Shown here one piece after another: positions 1 to 9,745 of a stretch of 64,000 nucleotides of DNA; within the stretch, counting starts at the first letter, position 1, and each line of letters opens with the position of its first letter. Origin of the DNA: an uncultured Bryobacterales bacterium (lineage in GTDB: Bacteria; Acidobacteriota; Terriglobia; Bryobacterales; UBA6623). A model generated the notes under the pieces. The model saw only the letters and a program-made list of their open reading frames with translations, ran no database searches and was not told the DNA's origin. The stretch is from the NCBI GenBank assembly GCA_951813605.1, contig OX638379.1:496001-560000 (forward strand), in the 5' to 3' direction. Both the position numbers and the translations under genes were made by a program.

Positions 1-832
1 GATCACTGTGATAGCCCAGGCCGTCCAGGCTCGAGGAAATGCTGCCGATCACCTCGAGCTGTTCTGCGACGCCCTCAGTGTCGGCGAACAGATCCCCGAG
101 CTGCTTGAGGACGTCGGATCGCGTATCCCCTCTGATAGAAAGGAATTGCTCGATCACAGCGACTTGTTCCCCGGTCAGGCCAACCCCCCGAATTGGATCC
201 CCTGACCTGTCGACATAGCCCGAGGTCAGTTCGAGCCGAACCCGCTTCAGCCCGATCTTGTCTAGCTTATCGAGGACTCGGAACACGTCTGTGGCGAGTT
301 CCTCCGCAATCTCCGCTCGCTTCAGCAACAGGTTGAGGATCTCCCTGCTAGAGAATCTGACCAGGTAAGGCTCGGCACCGACAGCGGTCAGCGAATCGCA
401 GATCGCCGCGAGAATCTCTATGTCGGCTCGACCGCAGGGAGCCCCCACGGCGTCGAGGTCGAATTGCGTGAACTGCCGATAGCGCCCCGGGTCCGGCTTG
501 TCGGCCCGCCAGACTTGCGAGACTTGGTAGCGCCTGAAGGGCAACTGGATCCCGGCATGCTGGCTCACGACTCGCGAGAGTGGCACTGTGAGGTCGAAGC
601 GTAGCCCCAGTGGCTCCTTCTCGGGGCTAGAGACGCGGAAAATGGATTGTTGCGCTTCTTGTCCCGCGGATCCGGAGAGCACGTCTAAGTATTCGATCGC
701 CGGGGTGTCAAGCGGTGAGAATCCATACGTCTCGTAGACGCCTCGCACCGCTTCGATAAGGCGCTGCCGCGCCATCATCGCTTCGGGAAGCAAATCGCGC
801 AATCCGCGAGATAGGCGAGGCTTGATGCTCAT
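1..832 (-). CDS. hisS: Histidyl-tRNA synthetase, 3' end outside the window
   Basis: Class II aminoacyl-tRNA synthetase that charges tRNA-His in the cytoplasm. Reading the minus strand from the ATG at 832 gives 277 codons without a stop before the window edge, so the C-terminal part is missing. The N-terminus has the family opening RGLRDLLPEAM. Motif 2 is visible as QVWRADKPDPGRYRQFTQFD, where the Arg contacts ATP and acceptor stem, and LRFDLTVPLSRVV precedes it. The paralogue HisZ shares this fold. The well-kept motif 2 favours the synthetase, but the histidine-specific motifs further downstream are cut off. It diverges from the glycine-rich protein gene at 1098, with a shared upstream region of about 265 bases in which I see no clear promoter. 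Confidence 0.88.
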   Translation of the reverse strand, partial: MSIKPRLSRGLRDLLPEAMMARQRLIEAVRGVYETYGFSPLDTPAIEYLDVLSGSAGQEAQQSIFRVSSPEKEPLGLRFDLTVPLSRVVSQHAGIQLPFRRYQVSQVWRADKPDPGRYRQFTQFDLDAVGAPCGRADIEILAAICDSLTAVGAEPYLVRFSSREILNLLLKRAEIAEELATDVFRVLDKLDKIGLKRVRLELTSGYVDRSGDPIRGVGLTGEQVAVIEQFLSIRGDTRSDVLKQLGDLFADTEGVAEQLEVIGSISSSLDGLGYHSD

Positions 833-1097
833 ATGCCCAAAAGTTCAACGATATCACGAGCTTTCGGACCGCTAGGCTGCTTGCTGGGAGCCTAGTCGCA
901 AACGGCTACTCGCCGCGAGCTGCCGTCCGTCGGTGGACGAGCGAGAGCTTGGCTAGTCCAGTCTCTTTGCCTGCTTGGAAGCAACTTCCAGCGGTCTCGA
1001 ACTGATGTGGGCTAACTTGAGAACAAATGGCCCAATTCTGCCCAGGGCGGTAACCAGATGGCCATCGGAATTCGCCTATTACGCAGAGGATTAGCTC

Positions 1098-2051
1098 ATG
1101 ACCGCGAAGCATCCATCCATGTCCAGAATCGCTATCAGGCTCCTGCTAGGCGTTGCCGTGCTGGCAGCGACGCTGTGGGGTGCCGGCTTTTGGGACAAAA
1201 AGGAATTTGTCCAGTGGAACGACAAAGAGGTCGAGAGGATCTTCCTGAACTCACCATGGGCAAAGTCAGTGAACATCACCTTGGGCCCGCCCCCGGGTGC
1301 GTTTAGCGGCGGTGGCGGTGGCCGCGGTCGCGGCGGCGGCGCCGGTGGGGGCGGTCGCGGCGGCGGTGGCGCCGGAGGGCCCGGCGGCGGTGGCGGATTC
1401 GGCGGCGGCGGTGGCGGCGGTCGCGGCGGCGGCGGTGGTGGGATGCCCCAGATGGCACCTTCGCTCACCTTGATGGTCCGATTCAATTCGGCCCTTCCCG
1501 TCAAGCATGCCATTGTCAAGCACAACATGGGAGAGAGCACGGTACTGACGCCCGCGATGAAAGAATTCATTGAACGCGAGGAAAACTATTACGTCGTGGC
1601 TGTGGAAAACCTTCCCCCGGCGCTGGCGCGATTCGAGGAGGAGCCGGAGCGACTCATTGGAACTGCCCGTCTGCGTCGCAAGAACCAAGAGGACCTCATG
1701 CCTGCAACTGTCGAGGTGAAGGTCAACCAGCGTGTAGAGATCAGTTACTTCTTCGTGAAGACGGATCCAATCGAGCTAGCTGACAAAGAGGTAGAGTTCT
1801 ATATGAAGCTAGAGCGGCCCGCTGGTGCAGGACGCGCTGCCCGGGGTGGCGGGCAAGGCGGGCAGCGTGGCCAAGGCGGGCAAGGCGCCCAGCGTGGCCA
1901 GGGAGCCCAAAGGCAACGAGGCGGTCAAGGTGCCGGTGAGGGCGGCCGCGGCGCAGGAGGGGGAATGGCGATGGCGGCGCTCTTCGGCAAGGAGATCAAG
2001 CGCAAATTCCGCCTTAAGGACATGGTCTACAAGGGCCAGCTGGCGCTGTAA
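1098..2051 (+). CDS. Exported glycine-rich protein of unknown function
   Basis: Residues 8-28 form a hydrophobic segment (RIAIRLLLGVAVLAATLWGA) that looks like a signal peptide or membrane anchor. A short motif, WNDKEVERIFLNSPWAKSV (about 39-57), resembles the start of a group of exported Acidobacteria proteins. Two low-complexity blocks follow: an almost pure Gly/Arg stretch at about 71-113 and a Gly/Gln/Arg stretch at about 244-290. Between them is an ordinary-looking domain (about 114-240). The C-terminus ends in LFGKEIKRKFRLKDMVYKGQLAL, suggesting a second folded piece. The start at 1098 follows AGAGGA by about seven bases; an internal Met at 1119 would leave a shorter signal. Function unknown; a surface or matrix role is only a guess. 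Confidence 0.8.
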   Translation: MTAKHPSMSRIAIRLLLGVAVLAATLWGAGFWDKKEFVQWNDKEVERIFLNSPWAKSVNITLGPPPGAFSGGGGGRGRGGGAGGGGRGGGGAGGPGGGGGFGGGGGGGRGGGGGGMPQMAPSLTLMVRFNSALPVKHAIVKHNMGESTVLTPAMKEFIEREENYYVVAVENLPPALARFEEEPERLIGTARLRRKNQEDLMPATVEVKVNQRVEISYFFVKTDPIELADKEVEFYMKLERPAGAGRAARGGGQGGQRGQGGQGAQRGQGAQRQRGGQGAGEGGRGAGGGMAMAALFGKEIKRKFRLKDMVYKGQLAL

Positions 2052-2838
2052 CACGGACTCTCGCCGAGGCTTGTGTCAGGCCCCGTGCTCGGGGTGCAAC
2101 ACCGGGGAACAGCAAGAGGCGCGCGGTAGTTCTAATACGAGATCCTCGGCCCGACGACAAGCTCAGCCGGGTTCTCAGCGCAGCTCATTCCAAGCGACCT
2201 TAGCGGATCGAATGTGTTGGATCCTCGTCGCTGGCGGTGAGATTCTCGACGCTCACTTCCCTTGCGCCCGCCACCTGCGATTGCAATCGAGTTGCCCCGG
2301 CGTTTCCGGTCTTGCGCCAACCAGAGACCGACCTTGCCGAGTTCCCGGGCGCAGCCACAAACGCAATGCTAGCTGCGTAGCTGGTCGCCGACGAATCGCC
2401 ACAGTCCGTCTTGCCGGCCTGCCGGGCCAGGTGCGGATGGGGGCGGAGAGTGCATACTACATTGTGTCCAATGCAGTGATATAGGGTCTGCGCTGCTCGG
2501 CGCCCTTGAGCGCGACTAGTCATTCGCTATCAACTTGCAGGAATTTCCGGACAAGACTGCCGACTGGGGCCATCGTCGTTCCTAGCGCGTTCGTTACGCC
2601 CTTGTCGCGCGCCCTGCGCTTGCTACAGGTTGATTCGGTCCAGCGCGGGTTGTTTAGGAAGGGATTAGATGCCTTGGATTGCGCCCCCGAATTCTTCGCG
2701 ATCATTCCGGCTAGTTGCGGAATCTCTCTCGCCTTTGGAAATCTCGCATCCGGCCGCCTCCGTCGGCTGCATCTATGCTGTCGATGCTGTGCTCGGTCGT
2801 TGCGATTCGACGCGCATGTCAGACCCTGCCGAGGCCTA
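2052..2838. other. Intergenic stretch, no gene recognised
   Basis: Between two genes whose 3' ends face each other. Open frames exist here but none has a recognisable protein, a good ribosome site or sensible composition. I see no tRNA-like arms and no hairpin followed by a T run. Confidence 0.5.
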
Positions 2839-4788
2839 CTAAGCCCGCGATAGTTCGATCGATCCCTTCTCGGCGTCCAGTTTCTTGATCCTGAACGAAT
2901 GGACTGACCCAGGGGTCAGGGGAATCTGCTCTGCACTCGCAGAAGACTCAGGCCCCCCTTGCCATGCCGACTCTAGCATCGATTTCAGGGACGACAGGTC
3001 CGAGGTCTGTCCCAGCGGAATGCTCTTCTTGCCCGTGTCGCTCGTTTTCGTCGAGCATCTCCCCCGTATGCCGCTTCCGATTTCGACTACCGCGTAGTCT
3101 GCCTGGGCCTTGACGACCCGTCCGGTGACTGTTTCGCCTACTTCGACTTGGGACAGGAACAGGTCGAGTTCGGTTGGCTCGAGCTGCTTCATCCCGACCT
3201 TGAGCCGCCTGCGGTCGGAATCAATCTCAAGGATCTTGACGCGGACCTTTTGCCCTTCCCGTAGAACTTCGGCCGGGCTGTTGAGACGCCTCTCGGAAGT
3301 AATGTCGGAAATGTGAAGCAGGGCGTCCACGCCCTCGATGATTTCTACGAAGGCCCCGAAGCTGGTGATTTTCCGGACTGTCCCGATCACTGCCGAATTA
3401 ACGGGATGCTCCGTGCCTACTCTTTGCCAAGGATCACCGAGAGCCTGCTTCAAGCCGAGCGCGATCCGTCTTTGATGGGCTCTCACGTTGAGAACCATGA
3501 CCTCTACGACATCGCCGACTTTGACGATTTCGCTGGGATGCCTCACTCGCCGCGCGTAAGACATGTCCGAGATATGAACCAAGCCCTCGATGCCGGGAAT
3601 CACTTCAACGAACGCGCCGTAGTCCTTGATCCGGACTACCTTGCCTTTGATGCGGTCATCCGCCTTGATCTGGTCGCTGACCACGCTCCACGGCTCGGGC
3701 TGGAGCTGCTTCAGACCGACCGCGATGCGCTGTGCCTTTCGGTCGACCTTCAGAACCTGAACCTCTAGCTCTTGGCTCACTCGAAGCATGTCCGAAGGGT
3801 CGTTAACGCGTTGCCATGCGATGTCGCTGACGTGCAGCAGGCCGTCGATACCGCCTAGATCTACGAACGCGCCGAACCTGCGAAGGGTTCGAACAATCCC
3901 GTTCACTCTGTCACCGACATTGAACTTAGCCAAGGCCTCCTGGCGACGCTCCGTGCGCTCTTCTTCTAGTACGACGCGCCGGTCGAGGACGACGTTCCTG
4001 TCCGCTTCGTCGAACTGGACGATTCGCGCCCGCACCTCCTGTCCGACGAGTGACTGGAGCCCTTCCTCGGTCCGCTCGCCCGAGCGGGAAGCCGGCATAA
4101 ACGCACGGACACCAACATCGACCGACAACCCTCCCTTGATGGTGCCTGTCACTTTGCCGAGGATAGTGCCGCCTGTGTTGTAGGCGGCTTCCAGCTGGAG
4201 CCAACCACTGGGCTTTTGCGTCTTGAGGCTGCTCAGCAATGGGTAGCCCTCGCGCGAGTGCCCAGAGACCACGACTTCGATAGTCTGGCCGACCTCGAGC
4301 GGTTCGTCCACTTCCAGGTTCGGCTCGATTGGCAGGAAGGCTTCCGATTTCTGGCCGATGTCCACAAACACGCCGTCAGGGCGCTTGCCAACGATCAAGC
4401 CTTGGAGGATCTTTGAAGAGCGATGTGCTGATGCTCGGGGGCCCCTGCTCCCGGTCCTGACGATGTCTTGGTAATCGACATCCTCCGGAATCTCGTAGTC
4501 GTCGTCATCCAAGTCGTCGCTCTCCGCCAAAGCCTCGCCCGGCATCGCGGGCATTCCCGGCGGGGCAGATTGCCACAGACTATCTGTTGGCCTTGCAGGG
4601 CTCGCCGGGACGGACGATTCAGCCTCCAAGACGGCCTTCGGCGATCCGTCCGCTCGTGATTCAGCTGTCGCTGCGTCTGTCTCGGACTCAACCGACACCG
4701 GCTCTGGCTCCGTATCTTCTGCCGGCCGTCGGCTAGGCAACTCTGGCACTTCCCGATTCACGCGCTCCTCAAGGACCTTCTCTCCCAT
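2839..4788 (-). CDS. rpsA: 30S ribosomal protein S1-like, multiple S1 domains
   Basis: RNA-binding protein of the small ribosomal subunit that helps mRNA docking. The 649 residues hold repeated S1 OB folds at roughly 127-195, 210-280, 292-362, 377-449 and 464-536. Repeats three to five are canonical, with RRFGAFVDLGGIDGLLHVSD, KDYGAFVEVIPGIEGLVHIS and TSFGAFVEIIEGVDALLHIS. A weaker sixth repeat occupies about 550-645. The first 120 residues are an acidic, low-complexity extension (DDLDDDDYEIPEDVDYQD) that the standard protein of about 560 residues lacks. The start at 4788 has no strong Shine-Dalgarno sequence. It lies directly downstream of eno on the same strand, 180 bases away. Confidence 0.88.
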   Translation of the reverse strand: MGEKVLEERVNREVPELPSRRPAEDTEPEPVSVESETDAATAESRADGSPKAVLEAESSVPASPARPTDSLWQSAPPGMPAMPGEALAESDDLDDDDYEIPEDVDYQDIVRTGSRGPRASAHRSSKILQGLIVGKRPDGVFVDIGQKSEAFLPIEPNLEVDEPLEVGQTIEVVVSGHSREGYPLLSSLKTQKPSGWLQLEAAYNTGGTILGKVTGTIKGGLSVDVGVRAFMPASRSGERTEEGLQSLVGQEVRARIVQFDEADRNVVLDRRVVLEEERTERRQEALAKFNVGDRVNGIVRTLRRFGAFVDLGGIDGLLHVSDIAWQRVNDPSDMLRVSQELEVQVLKVDRKAQRIAVGLKQLQPEPWSVVSDQIKADDRIKGKVVRIKDYGAFVEVIPGIEGLVHISDMSYARRVRHPSEIVKVGDVVEVMVLNVRAHQRRIALGLKQALGDPWQRVGTEHPVNSAVIGTVRKITSFGAFVEIIEGVDALLHISDITSERRLNSPAEVLREGQKVRVKILEIDSDRRRLKVGMKQLEPTELDLFLSQVEVGETVTGRVVKAQADYAVVEIGSGIRGRCSTKTSDTGKKSIPLGQTSDLSSLKSMLESAWQGGPESSASAEQIPLTPGSVHSFRIKKLDAEKGSIELSRA

Positions 4789-4968
4789 TGTTCCACAAGA
4801 GATAGTCGTACTTCATTTGGCCTTGGCGTCGGGGGCGCGACGGTCGACCGCCGCTCGTACGGAAGTTGGTTTCCAGACTGCGCGGTCCTGCTCCTCGAAC
4901 GGAGATTTGTGCCGTAATCCCTCGGGTCTGCCCACCCCAAATCCCCTTTGGACTGAACGAAGTTTGCC

Positions 4969-6255
4969 CTACAACCAAGCCCCAAACGCTTGCCGGCCCG
5001 CGTAGACAGCATGCGACCCGAGTTCTGCCTCGATCTCGAGCAGTCGATTGTACTTCGCCACGCGGTCGCTGCGGCAGGTCGAGCCCGTCTTGATCTGGCC
5101 TCCCCCGCAGGCCACCGCAAGATCTGCGATGGTCGTATCCGAGGTCTCCCCCGAACGGTGCGAAATGATGAACGTGTATCCGTTGTCTCGGGCCATTTGG
5201 ATGCAGTCGAGCGTTTCGGTCACCGTGCCGATTTGGTTGAGCTTGATGAGGATCGAGTTGGCCAGACCGTCCGAAATCCCGGCTTGGAAGATCTTCGGGT
5301 TTGTTACGAATAGGTCATCGCCTACGAGCTGCAGCTGGCCGCCCAGCTGTGCTGTGCCGGTCTTCCAACCGGAGTGGTCGACCTCGGAAAACCCATCTTC
5401 TAGGGAAATCAGAGGATACCTGGCTGCCCAATCCGCCCACATCGCTGAGATCTCAACTGCGCTACGGCGGCTGCCGTCCGACTGGTCGAATACGTAGACT
5501 CCGTCCTTGCAAAACTCGCTCGCAGCGGCGTCCAGCCCGATCAAGACATCCCCGCCGGGTTCGTAACCCGCCGTGGCGATCGCCTCGACGATCAATTCCA
5601 TCGGCTCCTCGTTGGACTTCAATTCGGGCGCGAAACCGCCTTCGTCGCCAACGGCGGTGCCGTATCCTTTGGACTTGAGTATTGCCTTTAGGGCATGGAA
5701 CGTTTCTGCCGCCGCGCGCAGGCCCTCCGAGAATGTCGGCAGGCCCAGCGGCAGCACCATGAACTCCTGGATGTCCACGTTGTTGTCGGCGTGCTGGCCT
5801 CCGTTCAATATGTTGAACATCGGCACTGGCAGCTCGTAGCGATCCCGGTTCGCGAGCCGCCTGTAGAGCGGGACACCCTGCTCAGACGCCATGGCGTGGG
5901 CCACGGCAAGCGACACACCGAGGATGGCGTTGGCTCCGAGCCGACCCTTGTTCTCTGTGCCATCCAGACGGATCAGGGTCTCGTCGATAGCCCGTTGGTC
6001 GTCGGCTGCGAATCCCTCTAGCGCGAGCAGGATCTCGGTGTTTACGTTGTTGACCGCTTCGCGGACTCCCTTGCCCAGATACCGGCTCGTGTCGCCATCG
6101 CGCAACTCGACGGCTTCGTTGATTCCCGTAGACGCCCCGGATGGGACCTTGGCGGACGCCCTGGATCCGGAAGCCAGCTCCGCTTGGACCTGCAGGGTCG
6201 GGTTGCCCCGTGAGTCGAGGATTTCGATCGCTCGCAGATTGGTTACAGCGGACAT
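4969..6255 (-). CDS. eno: Enolase
   Basis: Converts 2-phosphoglycerate to phosphoenolpyruvate in glycolysis. The start was set at the ATG at 6255, because a GGAG lies five bases upstream and the protein then begins [20 protein letters not shown], the standard opening. That gives 428 residues, the normal length; the open frame continues upstream but that part has no enolase similarity. Visible signatures are [16 protein letters not shown], the [10 protein letters not shown] loop with a catalytic acid, [14 protein letters not shown] with a metal-binding acid, [15 protein letters not shown] with the catalytic lysine, and [18 protein letters not shown]. The loop [18 protein letters not shown] is slightly divergent from the commoner KTGAPSRSER. 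Same strand as rpsA downstream. Confidence 0.97.
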   Translation of the reverse strand: MSAVTNLRAIEILDSRGNPTLQVQAELASGSRASAKVPSGASTGINEAVELRDGDTSRYLGKGVREAVNNVNTEILLALEGFAADDQRAIDETLIRLDGTENKGRLGANAILGVSLAVAHAMASEQGVPLYRRLANRDRYELPVPMFNILNGGQHADNNVDIQEFMVLPLGLPTFSEGLRAAAETFHALKAILKSKGYGTAVGDEGGFAPELKSNEEPMELIVEAIATAGYEPGGDVLIGLDAAASEFCKDGVYVFDQSDGSRRSAVEISAMWADWAARYPLISLEDGFSEVDHSGWKTGTAQLGGQLQLVGDDLFVTNPKIFQAGISDGLANSILIKLNQIGTVTETLDCIQMARDNGYTFIISHRSGETSDTTIADLAVACGGGQIKTGSTCRSDRVAKYNRLLEIEAELGSHAVYAGRQAFGAWL

Positions 6256-7251
6256 CGATTCTCCAGGGAAACTAGGAAGCGGGCCGCGAACGCAGCCCTG
6301 GAAGCATTTGATCTCGGCCTCTCCGGCGCGAGTCGCTGCAAAAATCCAGACTAGCACGGTGCGTTTCTTGCGCCGGAGCAACTGTCTTGGCAGCGAAGCG
6401 CACGGGCCTAGAGATCGCTGAAACGTGTCCTCGGCGATGCATTCGCTTCGCCCTAGGCTGGTCCCAGTCGCATGCGCAACACGGGACCCCTTGGTACGCG
6501 TGCAGTTTTCAGTGACGTCCAAGGCTCGCCCATCGCAGCGCTCTTCGACCATCTGAGTAACGAACGGAACATGATTCGACCGGCGGAAGCTTTCGCTCTT
6601 CTCGGTGAATTCCGTCGCCTGCGATCTGAATCTGGATTCCTTGGCAAAGACCGCTTGGCGCGTCGCGTGCAACCTGCCCGCGGGAACCCCTGTGCTCGTT
6701 GGCTACCTGATCGACCGGGCGTCACGCGATCCACTGGGCAGCTGCGACCGAAATCATCAAATGGCGCACGCCTAGCATCGCGGCGAACTAACGCGCAACG
6801 CATACCTGCCGGAACGTTGTCGAAATTGCAGGTGCCATCGTGCTTCGCAAGAGCGCTGAGCCCACGCTCGACAATGAGCGCGCTGGATCCTTGCATCGGT
6901 CCTCCGGTCTCTTGCAAGATGACTCGGCCGCTTGGCTGCCGGTCAGATTAAGCGATAGCCTGAATCGCGGCAAGCGCGAAAAAGACGAACACTTGGATGG
7001 CAGACCACAAGAAATGGCATCTGACGTAACCGCTCGTATGGCAAGGCACCCACTTCCGATTCGGACTCGGATGATATTCTCCGAAACACGAAATGCAAAG
7101 GTTTTTTCCCGCGCCCTCAAGGATTCAAAGAAGGGAACCGTCAGGCGTCATCCGATTGGCCAGAGTTCTACCTAGCGCACGAGACTTCATCACGGCTTGG
7201 CCTCATAGATTTGAACTGCCGGTCCGTCACCGTTGCCGTCTGGGCGAACAA
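6256..7251. other. Long intergenic stretch, no gene recognised
   Basis: Nearly one kilobase between the start of eno and the end of the zinc transporter gene. Several open frames overlap on both strands but none resembles a known protein. Arg/Ser-rich composition of all of them suggests chance frames in GC-rich DNA. No tRNA, terminator or repeat was recognised. Confidence 0.45.
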
Positions 7252-8090
7252 CTACAGCCATATCCCGAGCACAGCCATGCTTCCGAGGCCAACGTTCACC
7301 AGAACGAACTTGAAGATGCGGTCCGTGTCATGCAATGGCATCGGCAGGTCGTCCTTCCCGACCAATGTGCTGCGGACAAAATGAGCGACGCGGTCATCGT
7401 AACTGGACATCTCAGCATTGATGACATCCAGAATAGCCACGTAGATGAAGGTACCCGCAGCAAGCGCGTTGAAGCTCGCCTCGATCAGTGATGCGGTTTG
7501 TGCCTCGAGCATGCTTGAGGCCACGGTGCCAAGCACGATCCCTACCGGCGTCATCAAGACGAAGACGGTCAGGACCATCCAAAGGCGTCTTTTTTCGGCG
7601 CCGGAAGCATACACGCTGACCATCAAGGCGAAGGCAGCCGAGCCTTTATGGAAGAGTATGCCGAGCATGACAAGCACTGAAGTGGCCATTTGAGACTCTA
7701 GCCCGAGAGCTGTGCCGGCGATGATCGAATGCATCGACAGCACCACAAGCAGAACCAAGGGATAGATCGGCTCATGCCTCCCCTTGTCCCGTCCCGACCG
7801 CCCGGGAACTTCAAACAGCACGCGATCAACGAGTAGCAGCAGACCGACGCCGACTGCCGCCAGCAGCGTCGCAACTGAATACTCGGCTACCTCCTCGAAA
7901 ACCTCGCTTGCTTCTGGGAGCAGGTGGATGAACCCAGTTCCGAGGAAAATGCCCCCCGCCAAGGCATTGCCCAGCGACAAGAACCGGTGGCTCGCGCGGT
8001 GACGGGCCGCCAGAAGCGGGATCACACCTCCCGCGAGACCCACGAGAGGATCGCCACAGCCGCTATGGCCTTGATCAGCAACAAGGACAT
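7252..8090 (-). pseudogene. ZIP-family metal transporter, frameshifted near the N-terminus
   Basis: ZIP proteins import zinc and other divalent metals across the cytoplasmic membrane. The main frame (from 8043, GTG) has the family's metal site: HSIIAGTALGLE in membrane segment four and HKGSAAFALM in segment five, with about seven hydrophobic segments overall. It lacks a normal beginning. A second frame starts at ATG 8090, behind a perfect AGGAGG about twelve bases upstream, and encodes MSLLLIKAIAAVAIL, an ideal first membrane segment. It leads into VGLAGGVIPLLAARH of the main frame if one base is added or removed close to 8043-8048. This is either a true frameshift mutation or a sequence error; with the repair the protein would be about 280 residues. 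Confidence 0.8.
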
Positions 8091-8527
8091 GATGATGAAT
8101 GCTCCTCCTGTCCGCCTGAGAATGCGCCCCAATGATGCACTAGAACTGAGATCAAGGATTCCCTGGCAACTCAACAGGAACCAAGCACAGCCATGGTACA
8201 GTACGCACCGCGTTCACCGGGCTTGGCAACTGTGCGCAGCGTGGGCTGGCAGGGTAAAGCGTTTGGCTAGTTGGTAGGGTCGCGGATCGAAACGCTAGTC
8301 GAATGACTCTTGGCAGCGTCCCGCCGTACTTGGTGACCTCGTTGCTCTAAGTTGGTCCGGGCATCTCGCAACGACCCTAGGCCCGCCCGTCACTCGCGCA
8401 TCGCGCTTGCAGTTCGCTCAGCCTTCCGCTAGGAGGTGCAGATTGAAACGCCGATTCCGCGATCGTCCAACAAGTAGCCAGTCTTGTATCTGTTCGGCTT
8501 TAACCAGAGGACGGCTTCATGCACCGG
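8091..8527. other. Intergenic stretch, only the zip ribosome site recognised
   Basis: Immediately next to the zip start, bases 8102-8108 hold the reverse complement of AGGAGGA, the presumed ribosome site of that gene. The rest contains no gene, tRNA or repeat that I can recognise. Confidence 0.45.
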
Positions 8528-9469
8528 TCACCGCCTTTGAACCAGCGAAGCCAACCGGGCGTTGACCGCGTCAAACTTGCTTTCGGTCCCGTTGTGCTCC
8601 GGTCTGTTGGGCAAGACTTTGTCGATTGCCTTCTGAACGCGTCGGATGCGGCCGCGAGTCAACGGGTCGGACTGGAACAGTCTGGTGACGGCGTATGGTT
8701 TTGGTTTCTGCAGCGCCGCGAGTCTCTCAAAGAACTGCACCTCGCCTGGTGGATCGTAGCCGGCAGCGTAGAGATATTGAACGCCGAAGACGTCTGCTTG
8801 TGATTCGAAATCCCGGTAGAACTTGAAACAAGCCATGGGCTGGCCAATTCGCGCGATGGCGTATGCCACTTTGGCTTTCTTGGCTTCGGTCCCGAAAATC
8901 GCTCCACGAGCCAGAGTCGCTGCGCTGGCTGCTGTCGCTCGCGTGACCGAGCGTGCGCGTTGCCGAGCCGCGACATGCGCGATTTCATGGACAAGGACTC
9001 TGGCTAGGTCCGATTTGTCCCGAGCGAATTCAATCAGAGCGAAGTGCACAACCACGTAGCCCCTAGGGGCGCCATTGCGTTTACCTGCGTCGAATGAACG
9101 ACTTTCGCTGTGACCGGACTCTTGGTGTCGGAGTTCCGTGCTATGTCTTGCGCGATGCGGTTGACGAATTCCGCGACCACGGGGTCCTCGATGAGCTCCT
9201 CGCTCTCCTCGATCTGGTTTGCGAACTCTCGCCCCTCTGCGTTCGGCTCCAAGCGTATGCCTGCGGAACGTGCACACGCCGACGCCGCGGTCGCCGATTT
9301 TCGTAACGTCTTCCTTGGGCCTCTTCGGCTGACGCTTGGGAGTGGATTGCGCGGTCGCGAAGCTCGCGGCCAACACGAGTAGGCTTGCCCCTGCCATGGC
9401 TAGGCAGAAACTCGGCAAAGGATGCGCCACGGTAGGTGACGCGGCAGCGCGAACGTAGGAAGTCTTCAT
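8528..9469 (-). pseudogene. M48-family zinc metallopeptidase, two frameshifts
   Basis: Secreted or periplasmic zinc peptidase of the M48 family, often involved in outer-membrane quality control. Residues 17-40 look like a signal peptide. The HExxH zinc site is present as VLVHEIAHVAARQ and the third ligand as ESQADVFGVQYLYAAGYDP. Between about 9060 and 9280 this frame gives Arg-rich nonsense, whereas another minus frame at 9034-9252 gives the expected EGREFANQIEESEELIEDP and VVAEFVNRIAQDIARNSD, then VNAMAPLG. That frame joins GYVVVHFALIEFARD of the main frame if one G is added to the run at 9060-9063. The other break is near 9255-9285. The two shifts compensate, so either sequence errors or a genuinely decayed gene. 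Confidence 0.82.
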
Positions 9470-9745
9470 TGGTTGGAATTCTCAGGTGGAAGCACAGTAG
9501 CTATACGTGACCAGTGCCGGTCGGAGGATTTGGGTGCTGGAGCGGTGGTGGCGCTTGCATTCGAACGACGAACGAGTCGAGATCCCAAGCGCCAAGTCGA
9601 CGGTTTGGGCATCAATTGGACGGGGCGGACCGCTTCGGCCGGCCTAGAGTTTGTAGCCCGCCGTTGTGGGAACCGCGACAGTCTCCGAACGGGCCTTGGA
9701 GCCAGTTACGAAGCTTGAGCGGGATGCCCCTGATAAGATTCGAGT

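Noticed and set aside
1091-1570. Proline-rich open frame on the minus strand opposite the glycine-rich gene
   Set aside because: It is the complement of the Gly/Arg repeat of the plus-strand gene, has no ribosome site, and runs through the signal-peptide coding region.
1825-2484. Long plus-strand open frame running past the glycine-rich gene
   Set aside because: It overlaps the glycine-rich gene in another frame, its residues are Arg/Ser-rich, and it has no recognisable domain.
2839-6255. CRISPR or tandem repeat arrays
   Set aside because: The repeated look of rpsA reflects its S1 domains; no regularly spaced identical repeats exist here or elsewhere in the window that I could recognise.
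7200-7260. Possible tRNA T-arm (TTTGAACTGCC)
   Set aside because: The flanking bases do not form a T-stem, and no anticodon or acceptor stem fits at the right spacing on either strand.
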